Assembly: GCA_028386065.3 (NCBI GenBank)
Contig: JAKUCV010007493.1
Span: 1 to 64,000, forward strand
DNA length: 64,000 nt
DNA from: Turnera subulata
Taxonomy: Eukaryota; Streptophyta; Magnoliopsida; Malpighiales; Passifloraceae
Direction: 5' to 3'
This document shows, in pieces, positions 21,862 to 33,489 of this stretch. How positions within the stretch are numbered: position 1 is the first letter of the stretch; each line of letters begins with the position of its first letter. The notes beneath the pieces were generated by a model that was not told the origin of the DNA, did no database searches, and saw nothing but the letters and a program-made list of their open reading frames with translations. A program made the position numbers and the translations under genes.

Positions 21862-23374
21862 TGTAAATAACCGGGAATGCAAAATTAGGAAACAAAATGC
21901 ACAGCGGAAAACCCAGAACTTAAGGAGGATCCATGTGAAACGGGATAAACGGAATAACAAGATTTTCGTACCTGGTTTGGTTGAGATCTTTCACTCAACT
22001 GATGAAAGAATTAGCAAGAACCGAATAGAAAATCCGACTATTCTACGGTATCCACACAAACCTTTGATGACCTTTAGCAATCGTCTCACGATCACTAACC
22101 CGAGCACTCTCGAATCGTAGTGCTAGCTGCAGAATTTCCGAGAGCTATAAACTAGAGAGTGTTTGATGCATTTTTCTCAAGTGTGAAGAGCGTGTGTCAA
22201 GTCTAGCTTGGTCTGAATTCTGATCAAAATCTTCACCCTATTTATACACACTTGAAATACATTGTTTAATGAGACAATGGCCAACATCATCATGCATTAA
22301 CCATCATGATCATGCCTTATCATGTCTCCACTATGCTATAATAATCCATTAAGCATTAATTATATATATCATCATATATATAGGATTACACATCATATGG
22401 CATTAATTCTGGTTCAATAATTCTGCTATTTAGTGAACCAAATCAATGCAAACTACCCGGTCCAACCATGGTCCAACCACTAGCTCAATATTCTGGTCGA
22501 ACCATAGTCCAACCACGGTTTAACCACTGGCTCGAATCAGCAGTTCTAAGTGTGTGACCGTGTAGGCACTTGTGATATTTGGCAATATTTCTAAACTCTC
22601 ATTTACAATTATAAACAATGAGCGGTGTCTAGCAACACATCATTGCTACCCAAAGGACAAGATCAGAACTAATTCATTATGCCTCGCAAAATGTCATTAT
22701 CCTTTCGTCCAATTATCAAAATCAAACACGAGACATGGAATATGTCATTCTCGTATATGTTCAATCTATGGTTTCTTCATCCCCGAGTTAACTGTGTAAA
22801 ACAGATACTATTGATATCTCCATATCACTTTATCCGAGCATGGCCATGCATTTACAGTGCAACTCTACCAAGGGGCCCAACTGATAATATTCCTGCTATA
22901 CGGGTTGGACGAATTCCATCTTGATCAATCAAAACCCACTACACATTATATCATATACCCAATGATTACTCTTAGGTCTACTCAGTTACGAATAACCAAG
23001 AGTAATATCAAAGTATATGACTCACGTGTTGGGAACCTTGACGATCTCAGGTCTAAGGATAATACATATAAGAATCACTAATGACAACATGAGTCCATGC
23101 AGTGTTCTTACGTCGGGTCAGTCTAGTCCACAAGTTCTCTAACTTATACCCGTATGTAGAACTCATATCTCATATGATTCTCAACATACGCTAGTCTTAA
23201 TTTATTATTACAACCCATCCATAATAATATTCGACTAGGGACAATTCAAGAATATAAAATATTCTTAGGTTATAAATATGTGCAAGCATTTATCATATTT
23301 ATGGGAATAAAACCTTAGTCAAATACATGACTGCATAATCATCCAATGATTGGCTTTTGGGCAATACACTAACA
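21862..23374 (-). mobile_element. copia LTR A (5' LTR), 1513 bp
   Basis: On the minus strand it starts TGTTAGTGTATTGCCC and ends TTATTTACA. It is homologous along nearly its whole length to LTR B (26714-28170); LTR A has extra A/T-rich sequence near 22330-22420 that LTR B lacks. The primer-binding site on its left and copia gag in the opposite orientation on its right show that it is not the LTR of the neighbouring gag-pol. Confidence 0.85.
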
Positions 23375-23390
23375 ATAGCTACCTGTAATC

Positions 23391-23960
23391 ATGCATGAGA
23401 GGTATGAGACCTTGAGTGCTTTCGATATGATCGAACATCTGAAAATGCTCTTTGAAGAGCAAGCTAAGCATGAGAGGTATGAGACCTCAAAGGCATTATT
23501 CCAATGCAAGATGGCTGAGTCATCACCTGTTAGAGCTCATGTGCTCAAGATGATTGGATTCATTGAGAGCCTTGAAGGCCTAGGTTTTCCTTTGCAAAGA
23601 GAGTTGGCCGTTGATCTTGTCCTGCAATCGCTGCCGGATAGTTATAGCCAATTTGTCATGAATTTCAATATGAATCAGCTTGACAAATCTTTGTCTGGGT
23701 TGCTTAACTTGTTGGCAATAGTTGAGCAACAAATGAAGGCAAATAAATCCAACAACATTTTGATGGTTGAAAAAGGCAAAGGAAAGGGTAAGGCCAAGTT
23801 TTACAAGAAGAAGAAATCTGCCAAAAAGTTTAGTCCATGTGCATTTTCTTGTTCACATGTGCTGAAACCCAAAGGTGGTATTGCAAAGGAAGGACAATGT
23901 TTCCATTGCAACAAACCGACCATTGGAAGCGTAACTGCCCTATTTACCTTGAGGAGGTGA
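23391..23960 (+). pseudogene. copia gag, truncated and frameshifted
   Basis: The 189-aa reading has the gag core of copia (UBN2 type): 'HERYETSKALFQCKM', 'AHVLKMIGFIESLEGLGFP', 'LQSLPDSYSQFVMNFNMNQ', then a Lys-rich stretch and the start of a CCHC zinc knuckle (CFHCNK). The knuckle is split: the last His and Cys (DHWKRNC) are in the next frame, so one base was lost or gained at about 23915. The first ~80 residues of gag are missing. The phrase HERYET occurs twice, once at the artificial-looking N-terminus, which suggests a small internal duplication. Confidence 0.75.
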
Positions 23961-25225
23961 AGAAACAGAAGGGAAGTAAGACTTCCACTTCAGGTATTTT
24001 GATTATAGAAGCTAATATTTCTATCTCTGCATCATGGGTATTAGATACCGGATGTGGTTCTCACATTTGTGTAAATGTATAGGATCTGAGAAAGAGTAGA
24101 AGATCAGCAAAGGGTGAAGTGGACCTGCATGTTGGAAATGGAGAAAGAGTTGCTGCATTAGCCGTAGGGACTTATTACATATCTTTCCCAAGTGGCTTGA
24201 TTTTAGAACTTGATGGTTGCTATTATGTACCTACTATAAGCAGGAATTTAATTTCTGTTTCTTGTCTGGACAAGAAGGGTTTTTCATTTATAATAACGAA
24301 CAACTGTTGTTCTATTTATTTGAATGATATTTATTATGGTGGTGCATATTTAAGTAACGGTTTGTACGTTCTAAACCAAGAAACTCCAATCTATAACATT
24401 AATTCGAAGAAGGTTAAATTAAACGATTCTAATACGACCTATCTCTAGCATTGTCGTTTGGCCCATATAAACGAGACTCGTGTTTCTAAACTCCATAAGG
24501 TTGGACTTTTAGATTCATTTGATTTTTGAATCATATAAGACATGTGAGTCATGTTTATTGGACAAAATGACGAAGGCTCCTTTTGCTAGTAAAGGTGACA
24601 GAGCTTTAAGCTTATTAGGCCTTATACATTCTGATGTATGTGGACCTATGTCAATATAGGCTAGAGGTAGATTTCAATACCTCATTATTTTACAGATGAT
24701 TATAGTAGATATGGCTATGTGTATCTTATGAAGCACAAGTCGGAATCCTTTGAAAAGTTCAAAGAATTCAATAATGAAGTACAACATCAACTTGGCAAGA
24801 GTATTAAAATGCTTCGATCTGATCGAGGCGGTGAATACTTAGACCGAGAATTTCTTGATCCTCTAAAGGAATGTGGTTTAATATCACAACTTACTCCATC
24901 GGGTACACCTCAATTGAATGGTGTGTCTAAAAGGAGAAATAGAACTATGTTAGACATGGTTCGTTCTATGATGAGTCAAGCTGACCTACCTTCGTCATAT
25001 TGGGGACATGCTTTATTGACAGTTGCTTTTACACTTAACCGTGTTCCATCTAAATCAGTTGAAAAGGCACCATATCAGATGTGGACTGGGAAACGTCCCA
25101 GTTTGTCTTTTATGAAGATTTGGGGTTGTGAGGCTTACGTAAGACGACAAGCATCAGAGAAACTCAACCCTAAATCTGGCAAGTGCCTTTTTGTTGGATA
25201 TCCTAAAGAAATTAAAGGATATTAA
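23915..25225 (+). pseudogene. copia protease and integrase, with stops and a changed catalytic residue
   Basis: Continuing from the zinc knuckle, the frame shows the protease motif WVLDTGCGSH (about 24030-24060), then an in-frame TAG (24080-24082), protease C-terminus (24119-24445), another TAG (24446-24448), the pre-integrase segment (HCRLAHINETRVSKLHK) and the integrase core. The catalytic Asp residues are visible in 'IHSDVCGP' (about 24628) and 'RSDRGGEY' (about 24812). The third catalytic residue, Glu in the family, is Lys here ('NGVSKRRNRT', about 24918), so the DDE triad is broken. The C-terminal 'KCLFVGYPKEIKGY' ends in TAA (25223-25225). Confidence 0.75.
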
Positions 25226-25478
25226 TTCTATAATCCCACAGAGCAAAAGTGTTTATTGCTCGTACTGTTATTTTTGTAGAAAGAGAATTTATTTCTAGAG
25301 AGGTCAGTGGGAGAAAAATAGAACTCGAAGAAGATCGAGCACAACAAGAAGCTATAGATACTGAGATGGAACAAGGACAAGAACCACAAGATTTTGTGGG
25401 TGAAAGTCCTGTGCCTGTAACACATGGACCACATAGGTCTGATAGGACTCGGTATAAGCAGAGAGATATGGATTTCTC

Positions 25479-26713
25479 TTGACTCATACTGGAGACGTGA
25501 TGCTCATGGATGAAGATGAGCCCACTTCCTATCAGCAGGCAATTACAGGTCTAGAATCTAAGAAGTGGCTAGAAGCCATGAATTCTGAGATGGAATCCAT
25601 GTATGAAAACAAGGTTTGGACCTTGATTAATCCGCCTGAAGGGGTAAAACTCATTGGGTGCAAATGGGTCTATAAGAAAATGATCGACTTGGATGGTAAT
25701 GTGATTACCTTTAAAGAGCGATTGGTTGCTAAAGGTTTCAAACAAGTTCATGGTGTTGACTATGATGAAACTTTTTTGCCAGTTGCCATGGTTAAATCCA
25801 TCCGAATTCTATTGGCTATAGCTGCATACCATGATTATGAAATATGGTAGATGGATGTCCAAACCGCTTTCCTTAATGAAAATCTTTTAGAGGATGTGTA
25901 CATGACACAATCTGAAGGTTTTGTCACTCCAGAAAATGCTAATAAGGTATGCAAATTGCAAAGATCCATTTATGGATTAAAGAAAGACTCTAAGAGTTGG
26001 AATCTTCATTTTGATGAAGTAATCAAATAGTTTGGTTTCATTAAAAATGAAGATGAGCCATGTGTTTACAAGATGGTTAGTGGGAGCACTATCGTTTTCT
26101 TGCTATTGTATGTTGATAACATCCTACTTATTGGGAATAATATTCCAACACTACAGTTTATAAAGACTTGGTTAGGAAAAAATTTTTCAATGAAGGACTT
26201 AGGTGAAGCTGCCTACGTGCTAGGTATAAAGATCTATAGAGATACATCCAAAAGCCTTCTTGGCCTAAGTCAAAGTACATATATTGACAAGGTGCTTAAA
26301 AGGTTTAGCATGCAAGATTCCAATAAAAGTTTCTTGTCCATGTCACATGGCATAACTCTCTCAAAGAATCAAATGTCCTGGTACATCTAAGGAGAGAGAG
26401 CGAATGAGTAACATCCCTCATGCATCAGCAATAGTATCCATCTTGTATGCCATGCTATGTACCAGACCGGATGTCGCATATGCATTAAGTGTCACAAGCA
26501 GATATCAATATGATCTCGGTGAAGGTCACTGGACAGCAGTTAAGAACATTCTTAAGTACTTGAGATGGACTAAGGATGCATTCCTTGTATATGGAAGCGT
26601 TGATGAGCTTGTTGTAAAGGGTTACATAGATGCTAGCTTCCAAGCTCACAGGGATGACTTTAGATTGCTGTCAGGGTATGTATTTTCACTTAGAGGCGAT
26701 GTGAGGCAGTGCA
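25479..26713 (+). pseudogene. copia reverse transcriptase and start of RNase H, inactive
   Basis: RVT_2-type RT: 'KKWLEAMNSEMESMYENKVWTL', 'GCKWVYKKMIDLDGNVITFK', 'RLVAKGFKQVHGVDYDETF'. In-frame TAG codons lie at 25848-25850 and about 26028. The catalytic YVDD box reads YVDN (26111-26122), which should abolish activity. It continues with 'GLSQSTYIDKVLKRFSM', 'YAMLCTRPDVAYALSVTSRYQ' and 'VKGYIDASFQAHRDDFR' and ends in 'SLRGDVRQC' at the LTR B junction. The RNase H core that should follow is absent, as it is in the sister copy at 28245-28676. Confidence 0.8.
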
Positions 26714-28170
26714 TGTGAGTAACCGGGTATGCAAACAAAAAGTACAAGATGCACAGCGGAAAATCCGAAACTTAACAAGGATTTATGTGAAACGGGGTAA
26801 ACGGAATAACAAGATTTTTGTACCTGGTTTGGTTGAGATCTTTCACTCAACTGATGAAAGAATTAGCAAGAACCGGATAGAAAATCTGACTCCTCTACGG
26901 TATCCACACAAACCGTCGATGACCTTTAGCAACCGTCTCACGATCACTAACCCGAGCACTCCCGAACCGCAGTGCTAGCTCCAGAATTTCCGAGAGCTAG
27001 AGACTAGAGAATGTTTGATGTGTTTTTCTCAACTGTGAAGAGTGTGTTAAGCCTTTCTTGGTCTGAAAATAGATCAAAACCCTATTTATGCACACTTGAA
27101 ATACATAGTTTAATGAGACAATAGCCAACATCATCATGCATTAACCATCATGATCATACCATATCATCTCTCCACTATGCCATAATGCTCCAATTAGTTC
27201 AATAATTCTGCCAATTAGTGAACCAAATCAACCCAAAACGACCCGGTCCAACCATGGTCTAAGAACTAGCTCAATATTCTAGACGAACCATGGTCCAACC
27301 ATGGTTTAACCACTGGCTCGAATCAACAGTTCTAAATGTGTGACCTTGTAGGCACTTGTGACGTTTGGCAATAATTGTAAACTCTCATTTACAATCATAA
27401 ACAATGAGCGGTGTCTAGCAACACATCATTGCTACCCAAACGACAAGATTAGTACTGATTCATTATGCCTCGGAAAAAGTCATTATCCTTTCGTCCCAAT
27501 ATCAAGATCAAACACGAGACATGGAATATGTCATTCTCATATATGTTCAATCTATGGTTTCTTGATCCCTGAGTTAACTGTGTAAAACAGATACAAATGA
27601 TATCTCCACATCACTTAATCCGAGCATGGCCATGCATTTACAGTTCAACTCTATCAAGAGGCCCAACTGATAATATTCCTGTTTTACAGGTTGGACGAAT
27701 TCCATCTTGATCAATCAAAACCCACTACACATTATATCATATACCCAATGATTACTCTTAGGTCTACTCAGTTATGAATAACCAAGAGTAATATCAAAGT
27801 ATATGACTCACGTGTTGGGAACCTTAACAATCTCAGGTCTAAGGATAGTACATATAAGAATCACTTATGACAACATGAGTCCATGCAGTGTTCTTATGTT
27901 GGGTCAGTCCAGTCTATAAGTTCTCTAACTTGTACCCGTATGTAGAACTCATATCTTATATGATTCTCAACATACGCTAGTCTTGATTTATTATTACAAC
28001 CCATCCATAATAATAATCGACTAGGGACAATTCAAGGATATGAAATATTCTTAGGATATAAATATGTGCAAGCATTTATCATCGATAAACATATTTATTG
28101 GAATAAAACCTTAATCAAATACATGACTACACAATCATCCAATGATTGGCTTTTGGGCATTACACTAACA
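26714..28170 (-). mobile_element. copia LTR B (3' LTR), 1457 bp
   Basis: On the minus strand it starts TGTTAGTGTAATGCCC directly after the polypurine tract AAGTGGGAGAT (28171-28181), so it is a 3' LTR with its coding region on the right. The left flank GTGCA (26709-26713) also occurs in the uninterrupted sister sequence at this point of RNase H, so this element inserted into copy Z; the matching duplication at the other end is lost. Confidence 0.85.
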
Positions 28171-29395
28171 ATCTCCCACTTGCACTAAAGCCAATCATCC
28201 ATGTATCTAATACCAATGGATCTAGCATGACCATCATGCTTCTGCTATGTGAACGGCTTAGTTAAAGGATCTGCTACATAGTTCTCAGAAGAAACTTTGC
28301 ACAGCCTCACATCGCCTCTAAGACAAAACACATACCCTGACTGCGATCTAAAGTCTTCCCTGTCAGTTTGGAAGCTAGCATCAGTGTAACCCTTTACAAC
28401 AAGCCCACCAAAGCTTCCGTATACAAGGAATGCATCCTTAGTCCTTCTCAAGTACTTAAGAAAGTTCTTAACCGCAATCCAGTGACCTTCACCGGGATCA
28501 GATTGATATCTGCTTGTGACACTTAATGCATATGCGACATCCGGTCGAGTACATAGCATGGCATACATGATAGATCCTATGGCTAATGCATAACGGATCT
28601 TACTCAATTGCTCTCTCTCCTTAGATGTACTAGGACATTGATTCTTCGAGAGAGTTATGCCATGTGACATGGGCAAGAAATTTTTTTGGAATATTGCATG
28701 CTAAACCTTTTAAGCACCTTGTCAATATATATACTTTGACTTAGGCCAAGAAGCCTTTTGGATCTATCTCTATAGATCTTTATACCTAGCACGAAGGCAG
28801 CTTCACCTAAGTCTTTCATTTAAAAATTCTTTCCTAACCAAGTCTTTACAGACTGTAGTGTTGGAATGTCATTCCCAATGAGTAGGATGCCATCAACACA
28901 CAGTAGCAAGAAAACGACAGTGCTCCCACTAAACTTCTTGTAAACGCACGGTTGACCTTCATTTTTAATGAAACCAAACTGTTTTATTACTTCATCAAAA
29001 CAAAGATTCCAACTCCTAGAAGCTTGCTTCAATCCATAAATGGATCTTTGCAATTTGCATACCTTATTAGCATTCTCTAGAGTGACAAAACCTTCAGGTT
29101 GTGTCATCTACTCATCCTCTAAAAGATTCCCATTAAGGAAAGTGGTTTGGACATCCATCTACCATATTTCATAATCATGGTATGCAGCTATAGCCAATAG
29201 AATTCGGATGGATTTAACCATGGCAACTGGCGAAAAAGTTTCATCATAGTCAACACCATGAACTTGTTTGAAACCTTTAGCAACCAATCGCCCTTTAAAG
29301 GTGATCACATTACCATCCATGTCGGTCTTTTTCTTATAGACCCATTTGCACCCAATGGGTTTTACCCCTTCAGGCGGATCAATCAAGGTCCAAAC
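28171..29395 (-). pseudogene. copia RT / RNase H of minus-strand copy Y, truncated
   Basis: Three open stretches (29159-29395, 28820-29107, 28245-28676) give RT in order: 'GCKWVYKKKTDMDGNVITFK', 'LQRSIYGLKQASRSWN', 'YAMLCTRPDVAYALSVTSRYQ' and 'VKGYTDASFQTDREDFRSQSG'. The YVDD box reads CVDG (about 28889-28900) and is dead. After 'YVFCLRGDVRLC' the protein jumps to 'ENYVADPLTKPFT', the normal C-terminus, so about 100 residues of RNase H are missing. The N-terminal part is cut at 29395, where a G1 LTR starts. Confidence 0.8.
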
Positions 29396-29676
29396 TGTGA
29401 TACCCCAGGTACATCCTAGAATATAGAGTAGAATTTACATGATGAGAACCGGGTGTAGCTTGGCCTTCCGGGACGTTCGAGTAGGTTGGATCGGGTATTC
29501 GGGAGAAGATATGTAACGTTAATATTGTCGGTGTACAGATAAGTATAGGTTTAGACTCGGTAACTTGTGCTGGTGTTGGATTGAGAGTAATGGTGAGCAT
29601 AGGCTTGGCCTAGTGCACCCAAATGGGCTCTTAGTGATCCGATGGCACGGCTGGCCGAGGTTGGTGTCCTAAGTGC
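29396..29676 (+). mobile_element. first 281 bp of a G1 LTR
   Basis: It starts exactly with TGTGATACCCCAGG against the copia RT and matches 15665-15944 and 62207-62487 nearly base for base. No polypurine tract precedes it, so it was a 5' or solo LTR inserted into copia copy Y. It is cut at 29676, where G2 LTR sequence begins. Confidence 0.85.
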
Positions 29677-32106
29677 GATGACCATTACAGAGGGAGGTAG
29701 AAAGGGGGAGGTAGAAACCGGTCATCACAGACCCATATGCAAATCCGCATACCACATGCTAACCCGCATGCCAACCCGAGGGGTATCACTTCCCGCTCGA
29801 AACAACCGGTCATCAGCACACAGTAGCTTAACTTCTACTGTCCATTATCTTTATTCACAGATTATGAGTTTATGTGTGCCATTAGTTGTGATCTAACAGG
29901 GTAGTGTGATAAAAACATCTCAATCAGATAACCGGGTCTCCGACCCACAACACATCACACAAAGCACCCAAAATCACATCACATGTTATAAACCATAACA
30001 ATCCGAATATCCAGCTCTTAAGCAAAACAGTACACTTAGGCACACAATACGGATCACAGCATGTTAGCAATCAAGCATGCAACTCAAACAAACCAATCCA
30101 ACGAGCTCATGCATACAAACATAAAAAAACATATAAAGTCACCTCAGCGACGATTGTCCTGTGGAGCTTTTCCCAAAACAGATCCTCCAGCTCCCGAGGT
30201 ATTACCCGTGCCTGAATACCGGCACACACAACAAATTACAAACCACAACAATAAAAACGTGCATGCATGTGACTATAATACTCAACTGAGTTAAACCCGT
30301 CCCTAGTTAGCCAATTATAAAATTCCCGGGTCTAAACCCGACTTAAAGTTTTCTCACCAAAACTCCGAGTATCGCGACCTAAGGTTCACCGGGCTTAAGC
30401 CCAACTAAGTCCAAAAGTAATTCCCGGGCCTATGGCCCACTCACAATGTCCTTTACCAATTTCAGGCCTAAAATCCAATCTAAGCCCAATTACAATTTCC
30501 GGGCCTAAAGCCAACTTCCATAAGTCCTTATTTAATTAATTATAGGATTGGGCTCAAAGCCCGTTACCTAAGTCCAAGTCAATTCGATGTCCAAAGATTC
30601 CCGGCCTAAGGTTCTACCCGTGTCGGTAATTACCGGCCTCATACTACTCACACTCTCGGTTTCCACTAATCACAATTAAATACATAACCCTATTCCGAAT
30701 TATAAGTACATGCCGGATATAGATTTAAAAGTACACCAAATATATACCTTGGAACGCCGAAAAAAAAAACTCGATCCTTCGTCGGAATATTCCCGAGCCT
30801 CGCCGGAAAATTCCCGAGCCTTCGCCGGATTCCGGTAAACCTCGCCGGAACTTCACCAACAGCCTCCAAACCAACATGTCAATTCTGCCACCATCAAACA
30901 ACCAACAAATACCCGAACCAATCATCTCAACAAATCCATATTCCAAAGAAAAAATCCGAAACAGAAAGAGGGCCGGAATCTTACCGGGATCAAACACAAT
31001 CCAAAATCCAGATCCTACTGCGAAGCCTCGGATCTAAGGAGCAGCACCGGTTTCTACAACGGCTCTCCTGCCCGGAACTACACCCCGACCCGAGCACAAA
31101 CCTCGAGAACAGCTCACTGCCGTCACCCACATCTCACAATCCAACAATTAACACAGACACAGGAACGAATCGAGATAGAGTTGAGTGTATGAATCCTTAC
31201 CCGAGAGAAATATTGCCCAAACCGGATTACTTGAACCCGTTCAACAGCACCAACTCGCTTCCTGCCGGCGTCACACACGATCACCAACATCGACGCCACA
31301 CACACCCGACCACCACACCGAACCCAACAACAACGACCCCGACCACAACCCGTCGCCAACCACAACCCACATCAAAAACAGAGAGCCAATTAGCGCGACG
31401 GTCATCGCAGGACGAAGAGAAAGAAAAGAAAAAGAGGAAGGGGAACAAGTGCTGGGCTTACCCATTTAACGGCGACGGCGACGGCTTGAGGGACGTGCAG
31501 CGGCAGCTCGTGTGCTTGAGTGTGCCGAGAAAGCGAAATTGAAAAAGAGGACGGGAGAGGAGAAAGAGGGAAGGAACGGGAGAGCAAAAAGAAGAGAGGA
31601 AGAAGGGAGATTTCGTGGGAAGGTTACAGGAGAGGGGAAAAGAAGAGGGAGAGAGAGAGAAGAAGAGAGAAGGAAGAAGAAGGGGAGATGGGGGCGGCGA
31701 CCGTCGGGTGAGAAAAGAAGAAATAAGAGAAATAGGAGAAAGGAAGAGAAAAAAGAAAAGGGGAAGGGTTTTTAGGGTTGAGCCGGCCCCAGTTCAATAC
31801 GACGTCATTTTGGACTGAGGCGCGGTCAACCCACCCTAGTCAACATTGTCTCTTTTTTTTTTTTTCCTTCTTTTCCAAAACGACGTAGTTTCGATAGAAC
31901 CCATATTAAACTCCGCGTTTCACCCCGATTTCGAATCCGTTTTCAACGGAACCCGAACCATGAACAATACCAACTCAAAATTGACATTTCCAAGGCATGA
32001 TAATTTATTTCCCTCGACTAAAACTCGAAAATACCCCAAGGGTAAAATTGGAATAAAATTTTCGAAAATTCCAAAAAATCAAATTATGAAAATTCGGGGC
32101 GTTACA
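29677..32106 (-). mobile_element. G2-type LTR fragment, inner part to terminus
   Basis: The fragment begins in the GA/minisatellite tract and proceeds through the same landmarks as the complete G2 LTRs: 'cagcatgttagcaa' (30058), the hairpin array (30325-30570), the purine-rich tract (31530-31760), the ACGT motif (31877-31892) and the terminus GGGGCGTTACA (32106). The first ~820 bp of the LTR are missing. The interior 30990-31500 differs from the other copies, so it is a distinct subfamily. Confidence 0.75.
29700..30335 (+). repeat. left arm of an inverted repeat within G2-type LTR fragments
   Basis: Reverse complement of about 32107-32740, with shared phrases such as 'cagacccatatgcaaatccgc' in part and the 'ggtctccgacccacaac' segment. 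The loop is the remaining 1.77 kb of the first fragment. Confidence 0.7.
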
Positions 32107-32740
32107 TTAGACCCGGGAATTTCATAATTGGCTAACTAGGGACGGGTTTAACTCAGTTGAGCATTATAGTCACATGCATGCACGTTTTTATTGTTGTGGT
32201 TTGTAATTTGTTGTGCGTGCCGGTATTCAGGCACGGGTAATACCTCGGGAGCTGGAGGATCTGTTTTGGGAAAAGCTCCACAGGACAATCGTCGTTGAGG
32301 TGACTCTATATGTTTTTTTTATGTTTGTATGCATGAGCTCGTTGGATTGGTTTGTTTGAGTTGCATGCTTGTTTGCTAACATGCTGTGATCCGTATTGTG
32401 TGCCTAAGTGTACTGTTTTGCTTACGAGCTGGATATTCGGATTGTTATGGTTTATAACATGTGATGTGATTTTGGGTGCTTTGTGTGATGTATTGTGGGT
32501 CGGAGACCCGGTTATCTGATTGAGATGTTTTTATCACACTACCCTGTTAGATCACAACTAATGGCGCACATAAACTCATAATCTGTGAATAAAGATAATG
32601 GACAGTAGAAGTTAGGCTACTGTGTGCTGATGACCGGTTGTTTCGAGCGGGAAGTGATACCCCTCGGGTTGGCATGCGGGTTAGCATGTGGTATGCAAAT
32701 TTGCATATGGGTCTGTGATGACCGGTTTCTACCTCCCTTC
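32107..32740 (-). repeat. right arm of the inverted repeat within G2-type LTR fragments
   Basis: Partner of 29700-30335, nearly identical by eye in the compared parts (for example 32137-32300 against 30140-30300). Confidence 0.7.
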
Positions 32741-33464
32741 TTCTACCTCCCCCTTTCTACCTCCCTCTTTCTCTCTGTCTCTCTCTCTCTCTATCTCTAT
32801 GGATATGTTGGGCTTCGTGCCTGGTTTTATTTGGGCTTATGCCTGGTTGTCTCATGAGACGGGACCGCGCTCGACGCACACAGTAGGGGCCCTGAATAAT
32901 AAATCATAATAAGAAAACTTAACACACAACAGATGGAGAATAATAAACTGTATGCTTGATGGTGTTGGCATGTTAGTACTGATTGTTGTATGTTTGCATG
33001 CTAGTCTGTTGCTCTTCTTTCCTTTCGGACTTGATCTGCACACTCTCATAATTAGACTTATATTGCTCACTGAGTAGGTGACTCACAAAAAGCCAACGTT
33101 GTTTTTCAGACCCATAGATAGCGTGCAGTCACTTTCTTCTTTTCCCGGAGTACGGACGTGGACATCCCAGCAGGTAGCTGTGCTTGTTCTCCCGGTTGGA
33201 TCCATAGTGTCGGCATGCATACTGTTTTGTTTCTCATATTTTTATTCCATTTATTTCTTCCGCTGCATTGGATTTTTATTGAGATGTCTACTGATTTGGA
33301 TTACATTATCGGCGGGTTACCGGGATTTACTATTGACATCTCTTTTTATTGAGATTTTGGATATTGTTTTTGATATTGATTTTTGTGTCCCGGGTTTCAG
33401 GGGTATTTTGGTAATTTCCCTTATTTAAGTATTTTATCTGTAAAATTGGGACACGGGTGTTTCA
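32107..33464 (+). mobile_element. G2-type LTR fragment in inverted orientation
   Basis: The reverse complement of this stretch matches the first ~1.35 kb of the G2 LTR: it ends GGGACACGGGTGTTTCA at 33464, which is the complement of TGAAACACCCGTGTCCC. It starts, without a gap, at the terminus of the oppositely oriented fragment 29677-32106. 32107-32740 is therefore the inverted partner of about 29700-30335. Confidence 0.75.
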
Positions 33465-33489
33465 TAGGCACACAATACGGATCACAGCA
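33465..33489 (-). mobile_element. left remnant of the host LTR into which the G2 element inserted
   Basis: These 25 bases (taggcacacaatacgg onward) match the LTR interior just before 'cagcatgttagc' (compare 30034-30060). The same LTR continues at 47583, so it was split by the G2 insertion. The last five bases, CAGCA, are the target duplication. Confidence 0.7.

Larger units (their letters stand above)
23375..26713 (+). mobile_element. internal gag-pol of a plus-strand copia element (copy Z), no LTR of its own
   Basis: Gag, protease, integrase and RT follow in the usual copia order on the plus strand. The left end begins inside gag against LTR A. The right end stops early in RNase H at GTGCA, where LTR B of an oppositely oriented copy begins. 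Its proteins closely match the minus-strand copy at 28171-29395, so both belong to one family. The style (1.5-kb LTRs starting TGTTAGTG, gag with HERYET-KALF) suggests the Angela/Tork side of copia, but that is a guess. Confidence 0.8.

Noticed and set aside
31512..31818. Overlapping Arg/Glu/Lys-rich ORFs in purine-rich tracts (also 20439-20624, 39103-39366, 47058-47300)
   Set aside because: Translations of GA-rich or CT-rich simple sequence in G2-type LTRs; all frames are open and there is no domain.
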